Shown here in pieces: positions 1-8,834 of a stretch of DNA of 36,265 nucleotides. Location of the stretch: positions 1 through 36,265 of the forward strand of contig DDLV01000150.1 in assembly GCA_002340325.1 (NCBI GenBank). The letters are read 5' to 3'. The stretch's first letter is position 1, and every line of letters starts with the position of its first letter. The stretch is from Glaciecola sp. UBA2563. Lineage in GTDB: Bacteria; Pseudomonadota; Gammaproteobacteria; Enterobacterales; Alteromonadaceae. Both the position numbers and the translations under genes were made by a program. The notes under the pieces were generated by a model. That model made no database searches and was not told where the DNA came from. It worked only from the letters and a program-made list of their open reading frames with translations.

Positions 1-21
1 AACCCATCCATGGGCGCTCCA

Positions 22-41
22 AAAAATCATCCATGATTTTT
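22..41. repeat. A/T-flanked inverted repeat at window start
   Basis: AAAAATCAT (22-30) and ATGATTTTT (33-41) are perfect inverted repeats separated by CC. An A-run on one side and a T-run on the other make it look like a bidirectional terminator for a gene lying to the left of the window, or the edge of a dispersed palindromic element. The upstream gene is not visible, so its role is undecided. Confidence 0.45.
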
Positions 42-157
42 AGGCTTTAAAATTCCCTTTTCTCCCCAATTGACTAATCGCAAAATTTCTACCGGTTAAA
101 CAACAGTTAATAGGAACATAGGCAAATAAATAATTATAAATAAGGAACGTGTCAACG

Positions 158-2257
158 ATGAATAGGACAATCCCCCTTTTAGTCAGTCTATCGACGCTTT
201 TGATATTTGCGTGTAGTGACGCAAAAAAGACAGACGAAGCCGCTGCAGCAGACGTTGCAGCCACTGCTGCTGTTGAAGAAACCGTCGAAGTCAACGACGT
301 TGAAATCATCCCGCGAGAGATGATTTTCGGCAATCCAACTTATAGCAGTGTGCAAATTAGCCCAAATGGCAGCATGATTAGCTATCTTGCGCCTTTGGAT
401 GGCGTAATGAACATTTGGGTTGCACCGGTAGACGATCTCTCCTCGGCAAAAGCAATCACCTCTGATACCGGTCGAGGCATTCGAGGTTATGGCTGGGTCT
501 CAGGCATGGAAAGACTCGTCTATGTGCAGGATAAGGGGGGTGACGAAAACTTCCTTTTATATGGTGTCGATCCCGCAACAGGAGAAGAAACACTTTATAC
601 GCCTTTTGAAAATACACGCGTTATCTTCATGGCAAGTGATGAAGATATTCCCGGTAAACAAATCATTGGTATCAATAACCGAGACCCTCGCTGGCATGAT
701 GTCTATGAGCTAGATATCGAAAGCGGCGAGCTTACGCTTGTCTATGAAAACACAGAAAATTTTGGCGGGTTTTCATTTGATAATGATTTAGCAATGCGCT
801 TTGGTCAAAAAGCGACTAACGCTGGCGGTATGGAATACTATCGCAAGACGTTTGATGGTTGGGAGCTGTTTATGGAAGTTCCGCCAGAAGACCTCTATAC
901 CACAGGACTATCAGGCTTTAGTAAGGATAACAATACGCTTTATGTTCGACATAGTAGGGAGCGTGACACCAGTGCGCTTTTTGCGATGGATTTAGTGACC
1001 GGCGAAGAGACATTAATCGCACAAAGCGATAAAGCCGATGTTGGCGGTACTTGGCGAGATTTAGACACAGGCCAACCTTATGTTTACACCGTTACCTATG
1101 ACAAAACGCGATATTTCGCGCTTGATGAAAGAGGTGAAGAAATACTTAACAAGCTTAACGAAAGATTCGACGGTAATGCGTCAAGAATGTCAACTACCGC
1201 AGATGGTTCGAAATGGATTGTGTTAAGTTCAAAATCAAATCAGGTCGCCACCTACTATATATGGGACAGAGAATCCGATACTTTCACAGAGCTTTTTGCT
1301 GTGCGTCCTGAACTACAAGACAAACAGCTCGCTTTAATGACGCCAGAGTTTATAACCTCACGAGACGGACTAACACTAGTGTCATACCTGACACTGCCCG
1401 TTGGCGCAGACACCGATGGTGATGGTCGACCAGAACAACCTCTGCCAATGGTGTTAAATGTCCACGGTGGTCCTTGGGCAAGAGATAGCTATGGTTATCG
1501 TTCAACACCTCAATGGCTTGCGAATAGAGGCTACGCAGTATTACAAGTGAATTTCAGAGGCTCCACTGGCTTTGGCAAATCATTTGTTAATGCGGGCGAC
1601 CTTGAATGGGGCCTTAAGATGCATGATGACTTATTAGATGCTGTTGATTGGGCCGTTGGGCAAAACATCACAACATCAGATAAAGTTGCCATTATGGGCG
1701 GTTCATACGGCGGCTATGCAACGCTTGCTGGTTTGACGTTTACCCCAGAAAAATTTGCGTGCGGTGTCGACATCGTTGGACCATCAAACCTAGTGACACT
1801 TTTGAACTCCGTACCACCTTATTGGGAGAGCTTTAGAAGAGTTTTGGAAACAAGAGTCGGTGACCCTAATACTGAAGAAGGTATGGCTATCCTAGAGTCT
1901 GCTTCACCATTAAATCGCGTTGATGCAATCACCAAACCACTGCTTATTGGACAAGGCGCTAATGATCCTCGCGTCAAGCAAGCAGAATCAGATCAAATCG
2001 TTGATGCCATGCAAGAAAGGGATATCCCGGTGACCTATGCGCTATTCCCGGATGAAGGGCATGGCTTTGCGAGACCGGAAAATAGACTTGCATTCTTCGG
2101 TGTTACAGAAGGCTTTTTAGCAACCTGTCTTGGCGGAAGAACAGAGCCTCTAGGAGATGACTTAACCGGCTCAAGCCTGACAGTTCCTGTGGGAGCGGAC
2201 TATATCGAGGGATTGACTGAAGCACTTGAAGGATTTGAAGCAGAAGAACGCGGTTAG
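158..2257 (+). CDS. S9 family prolyl oligopeptidase-type peptidase, lipoprotein
   Basis: Predicted exported serine peptidase that cleaves oligopeptides. The N-terminus is a lipoprotein signal ending in a lipobox (IFAC, Cys19), so it is probably anchored in an envelope membrane. Residues about 40-400 form the WD/propeller-like N-terminal part and the last 270 residues are the alpha/beta-hydrolase domain. The triad is readable: Ser516 in GGSYGGYA, Asp603 in GANDPRV, His635 in DEGHGF. The ATG at 158 is preferred over the in-frame GTG at 149 because AAGGAA at 142-147 sits about 10 nt upstream of the ATG but only 1 nt from the GTG. About 699 residues is a usual S9 length. It appears monocistronic, with its own terminator. 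A second S9 peptidase lies at 33037-34977 but has a non-lipoprotein signal and differs outside the catalytic motifs. Confidence 0.93.
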   Translation: MNRTIPLLVSLSTLLIFACSDAKKTDEAAAADVAATAAVEETVEVNDVEIIPREMIFGNPTYSSVQISPNGSMISYLAPLDGVMNIWVAPVDDLSSAKAITSDTGRGIRGYGWVSGMERLVYVQDKGGDENFLLYGVDPATGEETLYTPFENTRVIFMASDEDIPGKQIIGINNRDPRWHDVYELDIESGELTLVYENTENFGGFSFDNDLAMRFGQKATNAGGMEYYRKTFDGWELFMEVPPEDLYTTGLSGFSKDNNTLYVRHSRERDTSALFAMDLVTGEETLIAQSDKADVGGTWRDLDTGQPYVYTVTYDKTRYFALDERGEEILNKLNERFDGNASRMSTTADGSKWIVLSSKSNQVATYYIWDRESDTFTELFAVRPELQDKQLALMTPEFITSRDGLTLVSYLTLPVGADTDGDGRPEQPLPMVLNVHGGPWARDSYGYRSTPQWLANRGYAVLQVNFRGSTGFGKSFVNAGDLEWGLKMHDDLLDAVDWAVGQNITTSDKVAIMGGSYGGYATLAGLTFTPEKFACGVDIVGPSNLVTLLNSVPPYWESFRRVLETRVGDPNTEEGMAILESASPLNRVDAITKPLLIGQGANDPRVKQAESDQIVDAMQERDIPVTYALFPDEGHGFARPENRLAFFGVTEGFLATCLGGRTEPLGDDLTGSSLTVPVGADYIEGLTEALEGFEAEERG

Positions 2258-2269
2258 TGTTATTTGTGA

Positions 2270-2296
2270 GCCACTTTTTATTGAAGTGGCTTTTTT
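2270..2296 (+). terminator. Rho-independent terminator of the S9 peptidase gene
   Basis: GCCACTT (2270-2276) pairs with AAGTGGC (2284-2290), followed directly by six T. It lies 13 nt after the S9 stop codon. Confidence 0.85.
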
Positions 2297-2321
2297 GTGT
2301 CAACGATTAACCGGATTTCAA

Positions 2322-2787
2322 TTAGATTATCTTCGACTTCCAAAACTCCGGATCATTTCTAAGGGAATTGTCACAGAAATAGTTTGTTGCTTCGTACAAG
2401 TGTTTTGCAAAGCCCTCTGCATAGTGCTCATACATGTCTTCAAGAACACTATTTGTTTTGCTCAGGTCAATAAAGGCTTTATATCCTTGGCGATCTGAAT
2501 ATTTGTCAGATAGTGCTGAACTGACTTTCCTTAATTCTTTGAGAGAAAGGATAAAGGATTCTCCGACCAAGCTTTGTACCTTTTTATCATCAATGTTTTT
2601 TTAAAACTGACTCAGATGAGTTGATGAGCTGCCCGATTTTTTTCAAGGGAAATCCGAGTTTTCGGTAAAATACAATTTGCTGAAGGCGAACTGCATCCTC
2701 AAGTGTATAAAATCGATATTTGTTAAACAGATGTCTCTTTGCTTTGAGTAAATCGATTTTGTCATCTAGCTGAGCAAATATTTGCTT
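2322..2787 (-). pseudogene. MerR-family regulator (TipAS-like), truncated and frameshifted
   Basis: Reading leftwards from 2787, the first frame encodes the end of a MerR winged-helix domain (YRFYTLEDAVRLQQIVFYRK, then LGFPLKKIGQLI) and stops after SSESVLKKH. One frame over, translation continues through SLVGESFILSLKEL to a C-terminal stretch (HYAEGFAKHLYEATNYFC) that resembles the end of TipAS-type ligand-binding domains. The slip coincides with a run of seven T on the plus strand (2596-2602); removing one base joins the halves. The first 20 or so residues of the DNA-binding domain are also missing, with an in-frame stop at 2788-2790 only 17 nt from the neighbouring gene's stop. The C-terminal domain is much shorter than in intact relatives. 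It is therefore probably a dead remnant rather than a simple sequencing error. Confidence 0.75.
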
Positions 2788-2804
2788 TCAAACTAGGAGA
2801 GTCG

Positions 2805-3734
2805 TCACTTCGCAATCACCATTTCTCTCAAGGTCGACCAGCCGGTTGGGCTATTGCTATCTCGCGTATACGTAATCATCGTTACGCCGGAATAAGTAAA
2901 TGCCTGATTAGACTTATTTCTAGGTGTTCCCACCAACGTAAAATCTGCAATCATGCTGACGTAGTTACTATCGATATGCATGCTTCGCATATCTTCTACC
3001 TGGCCTTCAAATGAGAGTTGATAATCGACAAACAACCCTTCAAGCGCTTTTCGCATATCGTCATGTCCTCGTTGATGGTTATCCCAAGCAAATACCTTTT
3101 CAACGTGTTTGTGATGAAGTGAAAGTATTTGATCGATATCCGCATCAATGAACGCTTGCCGTATCTGGCTATTAGTTTCATTGATCTGTTGTTTAATGAA
3201 TGTATTTTCATCAAGCCTTATAAACGTCCCTCCATACCAGTTTCCGGTAGGTTCACCCGATTCTGAATACTGAACTGACTTCATCTCATATTCATCTTTT
3301 GAGTGCCATTTGTATTGATATTGTCTATGGCTGCCCTCAGGTTCTCCTTGAAAGGACACCTTCGATATAAAGTTATCATTCGCGTCAAGTGTACCTGAAC
3401 CGACGCCGTGTCGAGCGTCGCCGAAATGGGATAAGTGACTGACTATTTGACTTTCGGTATTCATTGTCCAAAGGATATGGCCAGCAAAGCTACTAGCATT
3501 GACCTCACAAAGCATTGATTGGGCGGTATTAATGGGTTTACAAATTGTAATGTGATTTGGAATGTTGACTGTCTCTAACGTTTTGCCATCCCATACTTGG
3601 TTGAACGTGTCTCCCTTCAGTGTCCAAACACCGAAAAAGGGAGAAAACGGGTTGTCTTTACCGCTTGAAGCGCCCTGCAATGGTGAACTAACCAGTACAA
3701 CAAGAGTAAAAAAGGAAAGCAGCGGATTTCGCAT
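2805..3734 (-). CDS. Exported protein with lipocalin-like and SnoaL/NTF2-like domains
   Basis: The function is not recognised. The first 25 residues (MRNPLLSFFTLVVLVSSPLQG) are a signal peptide. Residues about 30-180 look like a beta-rich DUF1579/lipocalin-type domain (PFFGVWTLKGD, NWYGGTFIRLDE). Residues about 185-309 look like a SnoaL/NTF2-like cone-fold domain (IRQAFIDADIDQILSLHH ... STLREMVIAK), a fold often used for small-molecule binding or as an enzyme. The ATG at 3734 is chosen over a TTG at 3758 because it begins the signal peptide and has a weak TGGA about 8 nt upstream. It is a single gene on the minus strand with a 16-bp palindrome about 95 nt upstream. Domain names come from sequence resemblance only. 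Confidence 0.75.
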   Translation of the reverse strand: MRNPLLSFFTLVVLVSSPLQGASSGKDNPFSPFFGVWTLKGDTFNQVWDGKTLETVNIPNHITICKPINTAQSMLCEVNASSFAGHILWTMNTESQIVSHLSHFGDARHGVGSGTLDANDNFISKVSFQGEPEGSHRQYQYKWHSKDEYEMKSVQYSESGEPTGNWYGGTFIRLDENTFIKQQINETNSQIRQAFIDADIDQILSLHHKHVEKVFAWDNHQRGHDDMRKALEGLFVDYQLSFEGQVEDMRSMHIDSNYVSMIADFTLVGTPRNKSNQAFTYSGVTMITYTRDSNSPTGWSTLREMVIAK

Positions 3735-3826
3735 TATCAACGTCCATTTCAGAAACAAAAATTCAAAGTCAGAGTTTTACACGCTATGCCACATAGACCT
3801 TTTGAACAAGTAAGGCAGGTGCGCTC

Positions 3827-3842
3827 AAACGCAATTGCGTTT
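3827..3842. promoter_or_regulatory. Perfect 16-bp palindrome, candidate operator
   Basis: AAACGCAATTGCGTTT is fully self-complementary and lies about 95 nt upstream of the exported-protein start at 3734. There is no spacer, so it is more likely a protein-binding site than an RNA hairpin. The regulator is unknown. Confidence 0.35.
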
Positions 3843-3998
3843 TAAAATACGCAATAATACAACATTCATCGATTCTAGGTAGATAGTTCAGAAATGTTGG
3901 CTAATTATCAAATCTGGATTGATTAACAGGAACGGAAGCGTTCTGAGATAGTTTTTCGATGTTAATAGAGTCAAGAAATCAAAAGTGAAAGGTTACGG

Positions 3999-4022
3999 GA
4001 AGGCTAGTGTTGACTAGCCTTC
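3999..4022 (-). terminator. Strong hairpin downstream of the cold-shock gene
   Basis: GAAGGCTAGT and ACTAGCCTTC form a perfect 10-bp stem with a 4-nt loop, 12 nt after the csp stop codon. There is no T-run after the stem on the minus strand, so it may act as a 3'-end stabiliser or need Rho or processing, rather than being a textbook terminator. Confidence 0.5.
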
Positions 4023-4034
4023 TGTAGTTTGCGA

Positions 4035-4247
4035 TTACTTCGCGATGACGTTGGACGCCTGAGGACCTTTTTGTCCTTGTTCAATCGTGAATTGAACTTC
4101 TTGCCCTTCAGATAAAGACTTATATCCATCTGAAACGATTGAACGGAAGTGTACAAATACATCTTTTCCGCCATCATGTGGAGATAAAAAACCAAAACCT
4201 TTATCCGCATTGAACCATTTTACAACACCAGTCACTGAATTAGACAT
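4035..4247 (-). CDS. Cold-shock domain protein (CspA family)
   Basis: A 70-residue single-stranded nucleic-acid-binding protein, the standard length for CspA-like RNA chaperones that melt mRNA structure during cold or growth transitions. It is a single cold-shock domain (OB fold): GVVKWFNADKGFGFL contains RNP1 (KGFGFL, residues 16-21), and VFVHF (residues 30-34) is RNP2. The ATG at 4247 has AGG upstream. It is monocistronic, with a strong hairpin just after the stop. Cold-shock genes are often controlled through a structured 5' leader. No clear cold-box sequence was identified here, and the leader overlaps a plus-strand reading frame described separately. Confidence 0.95.
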   Translation of the reverse strand: MSNSVTGVVKWFNADKGFGFLSPHDGGKDVFVHFRSIVSDGYKSLSEGQEVQFTIEQGQKGPQASNVIAK

Positions 4248-4249
4248 AG

Positions 4250-4435
4250 TTAAAACCTTTTGTTAATAAAAAATTAGGACGCATAAGCGCCGTTAAAGCG
4301 ATAGAAAAACAAATAAAACATTTACCATTAGAGCAAATGAATTTACGAGTTCGACTAGATGTAACAAAAGAAGAAAAAGAGATGCAAAATGCTGTGGTAG
4401 AAACGCTTCAAAAATCTAAAGCGCGTGAAGGATAG
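4250..4435 (+). pseudogene. Open frame without a start, possible 3' gene remnant
   Basis: This frame is open for about 61 codons and reads as a plausible charged, helical protein end (RISAVKAIEKQIKHL, then MNLRVRLDVTKEEKEMQ, ending KSKAREG). It begins just after a TAG overlapping the first base of the csp start region. The only ATG (4337) would give 32 residues and lacks a well-spaced ribosome binding site. It could be the tail of a gene whose front was replaced when csp arrived here, or a chance open frame. Confidence is low. Confidence 0.3.
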
Positions 4436-4545
4436 ACGAAGCAGAGGGCAATGTACAGCGCTTTTATGGTTTTTTGTATTTTCTGTTTTACTGGTTCGCG
4501 CACGTGTCAGCAAAGTGATTGAGCAGTGTGTTTAAACGCCAAAAT

Positions 4546-5853
4546 CTACAGTGCGTCAAACACCACATTCCCATTCATCATTGTCATACGCGTCATACCA
4601 TTTAGTGTATGACCAATAAATGGTGAGTTTTTTGACTTTGACGCGAAAAAATCTTCGTCGACGACAAAGTCTGTCTCTAAATCAAAGAGGCATAAATCAG
4701 CATTCGCGCCAACTTCGATACGACCACACTGAATTCCAAACAGCGCACCCGCTTGTTTACTCATCAAGTCGATGCATCTTGTCAGTGACATTTTGTTGGT
4801 TTTTACAAAGTTTGTATATATCAAAGGAAATGCAGTTTCCAACCCGATGATGCCAAATGGCGCGGATTCAATATGCTGCGCCTTTTCATCGGGCGCATGC
4901 GGCGCGTGGTCAGTTGCAATGGCATCAATTGTTCCATCAAGTAGCGCCTCCTGGCATGCCATGCGGTCCATGCTAGAACGCAGAGGTGGATTCATTTTCC
5001 AATTAGCGTCGAGTGTGTTGTCTTCTTTTATCCTGATATCTTCATCACATAGCAACAAGTGGTGGGGAGACACCTCAACCGTGACATTCGCTCCTCTTTT
5101 CTTGGCTTCTCTCACAGCATCAATAGATAACTTGGTAGAGACATGTAACACATGATAATGCCCCCCTGTTTCTTCACTGAATTTGCATCCCCTCTCTACA
5201 TGAACAGATTCAGACTCAGGTTTGATACCTTTAACGCCAAAACGTTTGGATATGTCGCCCAAATGAATCGCCCCACCGTTAGAAAGAGATTCATCCTCTG
5301 AATGATCCAGTACGGGAAGGTCGCTCTCACGTGCCAATTCAAGGGCCTTTTTAAACATATTGGCATCTTGCACACCTTTGCCGTCATCAGTAATCGCTAT
5401 CGCGCCCGCTTCTTTCAGTGCAGCAAAATCCGTCATCACTTCGCCCGATAGTGAAACTGATAACGCGCCGGTGGGATACACTTTGCAAATGCCCAATTCT
5501 TCTGAGCGTTTTGCCATAAATGCCACAACCTCTGGGTTGTCTGCTGTCGGGCTGGTGTTTGGCATGGATATAACAGACGTAAATCCTCCTTTGACCGCCG
5601 CTTTACTGCCGGACTCAATGTCCTCTTTATACTCCATGCCAGGCTCTCTAAAATGCACCTGTGGATCGACTAATCCCGGCGATAAAAAGAGTCCTTTAGC
5701 GTCAATTACGCGATCGAAATTACCCTCGATCTCCGACTCCGAGAGCTCCGAAATTTTGTCATTCTCAATGGCAACATTTACGGTGGTAAAAGTATCAGTG
5801 CTCTTTCCAAGCAGTGTGCTCATGGTGGCTGCATTTTTGATGTATGTTTTCAT
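4546..5853 (-). CDS. pyrC: Dihydroorotase, class I (pyrimidine biosynthesis)
   Basis: Cytosolic zinc amidohydrolase converting carbamoyl-aspartate to dihydroorotate, the third step of de novo pyrimidine synthesis. The 435-residue length and signatures fit the class I (long) family rather than the short E. coli type. Visible elements are DPQVHFREPG (residues 63-72), PNTSPTADNP, TDDG (Asp157), LDHSED (His184), LHVST (His237), KMNPPLR and ATDHAPH (Asp315). The usual HxH metal pair is Q65-V-H67 here: the first His is Gln, while all later ligands are kept. Similar DPQVHF forms are, as I recall, a known subgroup of class I enzymes, so activity is likely. An allantoinase or hydantoinase is less likely given the HFREPG and substrate motifs. 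It is monocistronic and divergent from the flavodoxin gene. Confidence 0.88.
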   Translation of the reverse strand: MKTYIKNAATMSTLLGKSTDTFTTVNVAIENDKISELSESEIEGNFDRVIDAKGLFLSPGLVDPQVHFREPGMEYKEDIESGSKAAVKGGFTSVISMPNTSPTADNPEVVAFMAKRSEELGICKVYPTGALSVSLSGEVMTDFAALKEAGAIAITDDGKGVQDANMFKKALELARESDLPVLDHSEDESLSNGGAIHLGDISKRFGVKGIKPESESVHVERGCKFSEETGGHYHVLHVSTKLSIDAVREAKKRGANVTVEVSPHHLLLCDEDIRIKEDNTLDANWKMNPPLRSSMDRMACQEALLDGTIDAIATDHAPHAPDEKAQHIESAPFGIIGLETAFPLIYTNFVKTNKMSLTRCIDLMSKQAGALFGIQCGRIEVGANADLCLFDLETDFVVDEDFFASKSKNSPFIGHTLNGMTRMTMMNGNVVFDAL

Positions 5854-5999
5854 GGGAGATTCGTTTTTGCTGACCGGTAATATTGATTGCGTAATATACC
5901 ATTAAAAGCATTATCATTAAATGCGTGCTGTGCAGGTGATCGCGGAAGTCTCAGCGCTGGAGATTGGACATTTTGTATGTAAAGCTTTCTGTCCGAGCC

Positions 6000-6054
6000 T
6001 AGAACGAGTTAATTTTGGGGATTTATCTAACCATTAGCGAAAGTTCTCGTTCTA
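6000..6054. repeat. 9-bp inverted repeat between pyrC and the flavodoxin gene
   Basis: TAGAACGAG (6000-6008) and CTCGTTCTA (6046-6054) are perfect inverted copies 37 nt apart, 60-110 nt upstream of the flavodoxin start. They may be paired protein-binding half-sites or the base of a leader stem. Confidence 0.35.
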
Positions 6055-6113
6055 TGCGATTATTCGACATGTAGCGTTTGCGCCAAAAAGCCATTACATG
6101 AGGAGTTTAATCC

Positions 6114-6560
6114 ATGCAGCCATTACTTATTGTCAGCGGTTCCGTTACTGGCACCTCAGCTAGCGTAAGTCGTTATTTAAAAAAATGTCTGTCCAGAGAC
6201 TTTTCTGTAGAAATTAATGAATCCCCAACCATCAAGGATGTCGCAAGTTACAAGGACTACAAAGTTGTTTTTTGCTTTTCTAATACAGGACACGGTGAAT
6301 TACCTGAATCGCTTCGCCCGTTTCATCAGGAATTGATGAAAGAAAAATCTGGGCTGGACGGGGTGAAATATTGGCTGATCAACCTAGGTGATCGTCATTT
6401 CACAACATATGGTCAGTCTGGGCGCACATTGGATGCCGCACTTCAACGCTGTGGTGCACAACGCAAATCTGATATTTTATTGCTGGATGTCTTTGCCGAT
6501 AAGTATCCTGCAAAAGTATCCTTCGCCTGGTTTATGAAGCAACTGCAATTAGATCCGTAA
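6114..6560 (+). CDS. MioC-like flavodoxin-domain protein
   Basis: Small cytosolic FMN-binding electron carrier of 148 residues, the length of E. coli MioC. SGSVTGTSASV near the N-terminus is the phosphate-binding loop. SNTGHGELPE (about residues 57-66) is the first isoalloxazine loop, and INLGDRHFTTYGQSGRTLD (about 89-107) matches the second loop and following helix of flavodoxins. The ATG at 6114 has GAGGAG about 9 nt upstream. It stands alone, divergent from pyrC, with no redox partner nearby. MioC-type proteins have been linked to biotin synthase electron supply in E. coli; whether that applies here is inference. Confidence 0.87.
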   Translation: MQPLLIVSGSVTGTSASVSRYLKKCLSRDFSVEINESPTIKDVASYKDYKVVFCFSNTGHGELPESLRPFHQELMKEKSGLDGVKYWLINLGDRHFTTYGQSGRTLDAALQRCGAQRKSDILLLDVFADKYPAKVSFAWFMKQLQLDP

Positions 6561-6626
6561 CGAGAATCTCTGAAAACTATAATCCCATAAAACACAAAAA
6601 ATTGCCGGCACGTCATCGAAAAGTGG

Positions 6627-8648
6627 TTAACGCATTGTCCTGTGAAGCAAGAAGCTTCTCGTTACAGCTTGCCAATCATCGACTACCGTCGTTGACTTCT
6701 CGGGCGCTTTACCTGTAACAGCCGACTGAAACTCTTTAATTACATTTCCCGTGGTTTGAACAGGACCGCTTGAACGTAAGCCACTTTGGTTGAGGAATCT
6801 AAAATCGGTTTCTGCTGTGGAAAAAAACACCTTAATCGATTCCATACCGAGATCGGCATAGTAGTTTTTACTAAGCGACGCCGATAACTTGTTCAGTTGA
6901 TCACCAATCCTTACTACCCGCCCAGGACTTAACTCCTCGCTTGATGTTCTAGGCGGATAAAAATGCATCACTTCGCAATTGGCAGTTAACCATATAACAT
7001 TAAAAAAAACGGTGGTTTCTGGCATATTATTTCTAAACTCAATGACCATCGGCTCACTATCCATAAACTCGCTAGTTCCACCATTTACAAGTTCTACGTT
7101 ATCGTCAATCAAACGGCGATAAAGATTAAATTCAACATCGAGTTCACTCTCATTGTTGCGCAAGTTGAGTAGATTTCGGTACTTCGCAATTTTTTCGAGA
7201 TTATCCATCAGTATCTCATCGACATTCGGTAAGTTTAACCCTTGAATTGGCATCGCCAAACTGCCCTCTTTTGTCATAAAACCTGCGACTGGAAAATTAC
7301 TTCCCTGTGAAACCGCGGGCTGAAATGATGTAGGTAATGTTTGAAGCGAAGCATAGCTAAAACCAATCATATCGCTCTTGTTACGAGATTCTTCTGCTCT
7401 CAATAATGTAGATTGATGAACATCGCGTTCTAGCGCTGGCTTGATTGAGGAGGGAAGTTCTGAAAGATTTACCGATAGCGGTTTAGCTACCTCGCCATTA
7501 TGACGTAGGACAGCACGAGCACCTACATCAATGGGCGCTTTGCATTCAATGATATCTCCTGTCGCGGTTAATCCTGTTGCTGTGGTAACCTTTATTTTTG
7601 CGACAATTGCAGATGCGTCCTCGCGTTTACTATGAGGTAAATAGATATCCCATTCGGAATTTATCGAGACGCCTTGAGCAACACCTGCAGACAGCGTCAC
7701 CGTGTTGTCGGAAACTGTGTCGACCAAAATGAAATTAAGCGGCTCAATATCGTGAACACCCAGTACCTCACGGTCAAGCTCACCCTCTATCTGAGGGTTT
7801 TGTTCCTGAACAATAGTCACCACGCGCGCACTTACCTGTTCAAATACATCTCGATAAGTCATACCCGGCTTTGCATTTTTCAGTGCTTCGCACAGACAAT
7901 AGGTCATAACGCCGTGTTTAAATCGCGCATCACCTTCATAAAAGTAGGTTTCTTTCGATTTTTGTGTGTCTCGACATCCTGATATGACGACATAGTTCTC
8001 ACTTAACGTCAGCCAATTCGTTGCTTTGTTGTCAACAGCCTGTCCAGAGCGAGTCACTATGTCAGACGCTTCAGAATCAAGTGTTACGACCTGATTCCTT
8101 GCTGACTCAGGGATAAATCTTGCTTTATATTGCCTTGATTGACGCGTTTCGTTATCTCCATCAATCACATTTCTGGTTATTGTACCCGAATGACACGCAT
8201 CAAAAATCAAAGTGGTATAGCGCGTTTTCTCGGCAATTTTATGCAACCACTCGTTGATTTCGTGCTCCCGAATCTCACGGAAGAAAACGTCATCACTATC
8301 AGGTTTTGGTTCTGAGTCATCACACGGCAATATGCAATTGAGTTTTCCACTGCCCTCATCAGTGAATTCTGTCTTTACTCTACATTGATGACCGTGCCCA
8401 CTGTACTGAAACACAAAGATGTCGTCTTCTTCCAATACAGAAACAATGTCGTTCATAGCATCCAACATGCCTTGGCGCGTCGCGTCTTTGTTGAACAAGG
8501 TGCGAATATTGTCTCTGTTAAAACCAAACTTCTGCACTAAAACCTGGCGAAGCAGCTTCACGTCATTCACACAACCACTGAGCTGATATTGCTCCTCCAT
8601 GAATGGATATTGGTTAATGCCTATTAGAAGCGCGTGTTTGTTGGGCAT
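6627..8648 (-). CDS. Caspase-family (peptidase C14) protein with C-terminal extension
   Basis: Cytosolic cysteine protease of the caspase/metacaspase fold (no signal peptide seen). The protease domain covers about residues 1-300: LLIGINQYP at the N-terminus, the catalytic His85 in YSGHGHQ, and Cys152 in FDACHSGT. Both dyad residues are intact, so it should be active, probably after basic residues as in prokaryotic metacaspases. The remaining 370 residues lack a recognised enzyme; the part around VFFNVIWLTANCEVMHFYP (about 555-575) resembles DUF4384-type domains found on other bacterial caspase-like proteins. The ATG at 8648 has AAAGG 8 nt upstream. It is divergent from a membrane protein/ECF sigma group with a shared 186-nt promoter region. 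Prokaryotic caspases act in regulated proteolysis, stress and cell-death or defence pathways; the role here is unknown. Confidence 0.88.
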   Translation of the reverse strand: MPNKHALLIGINQYPFMEEQYQLSGCVNDVKLLRQVLVQKFGFNRDNIRTLFNKDATRQGMLDAMNDIVSVLEEDDIFVFQYSGHGHQCRVKTEFTDEGSGKLNCILPCDDSEPKPDSDDVFFREIREHEINEWLHKIAEKTRYTTLIFDACHSGTITRNVIDGDNETRQSRQYKARFIPESARNQVVTLDSEASDIVTRSGQAVDNKATNWLTLSENYVVISGCRDTQKSKETYFYEGDARFKHGVMTYCLCEALKNAKPGMTYRDVFEQVSARVVTIVQEQNPQIEGELDREVLGVHDIEPLNFILVDTVSDNTVTLSAGVAQGVSINSEWDIYLPHSKREDASAIVAKIKVTTATGLTATGDIIECKAPIDVGARAVLRHNGEVAKPLSVNLSELPSSIKPALERDVHQSTLLRAEESRNKSDMIGFSYASLQTLPTSFQPAVSQGSNFPVAGFMTKEGSLAMPIQGLNLPNVDEILMDNLEKIAKYRNLLNLRNNESELDVEFNLYRRLIDDNVELVNGGTSEFMDSEPMVIEFRNNMPETTVFFNVIWLTANCEVMHFYPPRTSSEELSPGRVVRIGDQLNKLSASLSKNYYADLGMESIKVFFSTAETDFRFLNQSGLRSSGPVQTTGNVIKEFQSAVTGKAPEKSTTVVDDWQAVTRSFLLHRTMR

Positions 8649-8834
8649 ATTCTAGCCTTTTGTGTTTGTTAAAGCGTAAAAATGTACGCCGCAAATCAGT
8701 ATTTTTATGGAAGTTATTCTATAGCTTAGGATGCAAGTCAGTAACTTTGAAGAAAAAAACTTTGTATGCACTGTAACGTTTTTAGCATTCCAGCAACTTA
8801 TGTTGATAAATGATTTCAACAATGAGGTATATCT

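Larger units (their letters stand above)
3735..4034. other. Intergenic region with palindromes
   Basis: No credible gene is seen in these 300 nt. They contain a perfect 16-bp palindrome at 3827-3842, a short GAACG/CGTTC inverted repeat near 3931-3944, and the hairpin downstream of the cold-shock gene at 3999-4022. The promoter of the minus-strand exported protein must lie here. Confidence 0.6.

Noticed and set aside
5360..5905. 181-codon plus-strand open frame opposite pyrC
   Set aside because: It is fully antisense to a well-conserved dihydroorotase, and its protein has no coherent motifs; a codon-shadow frame.
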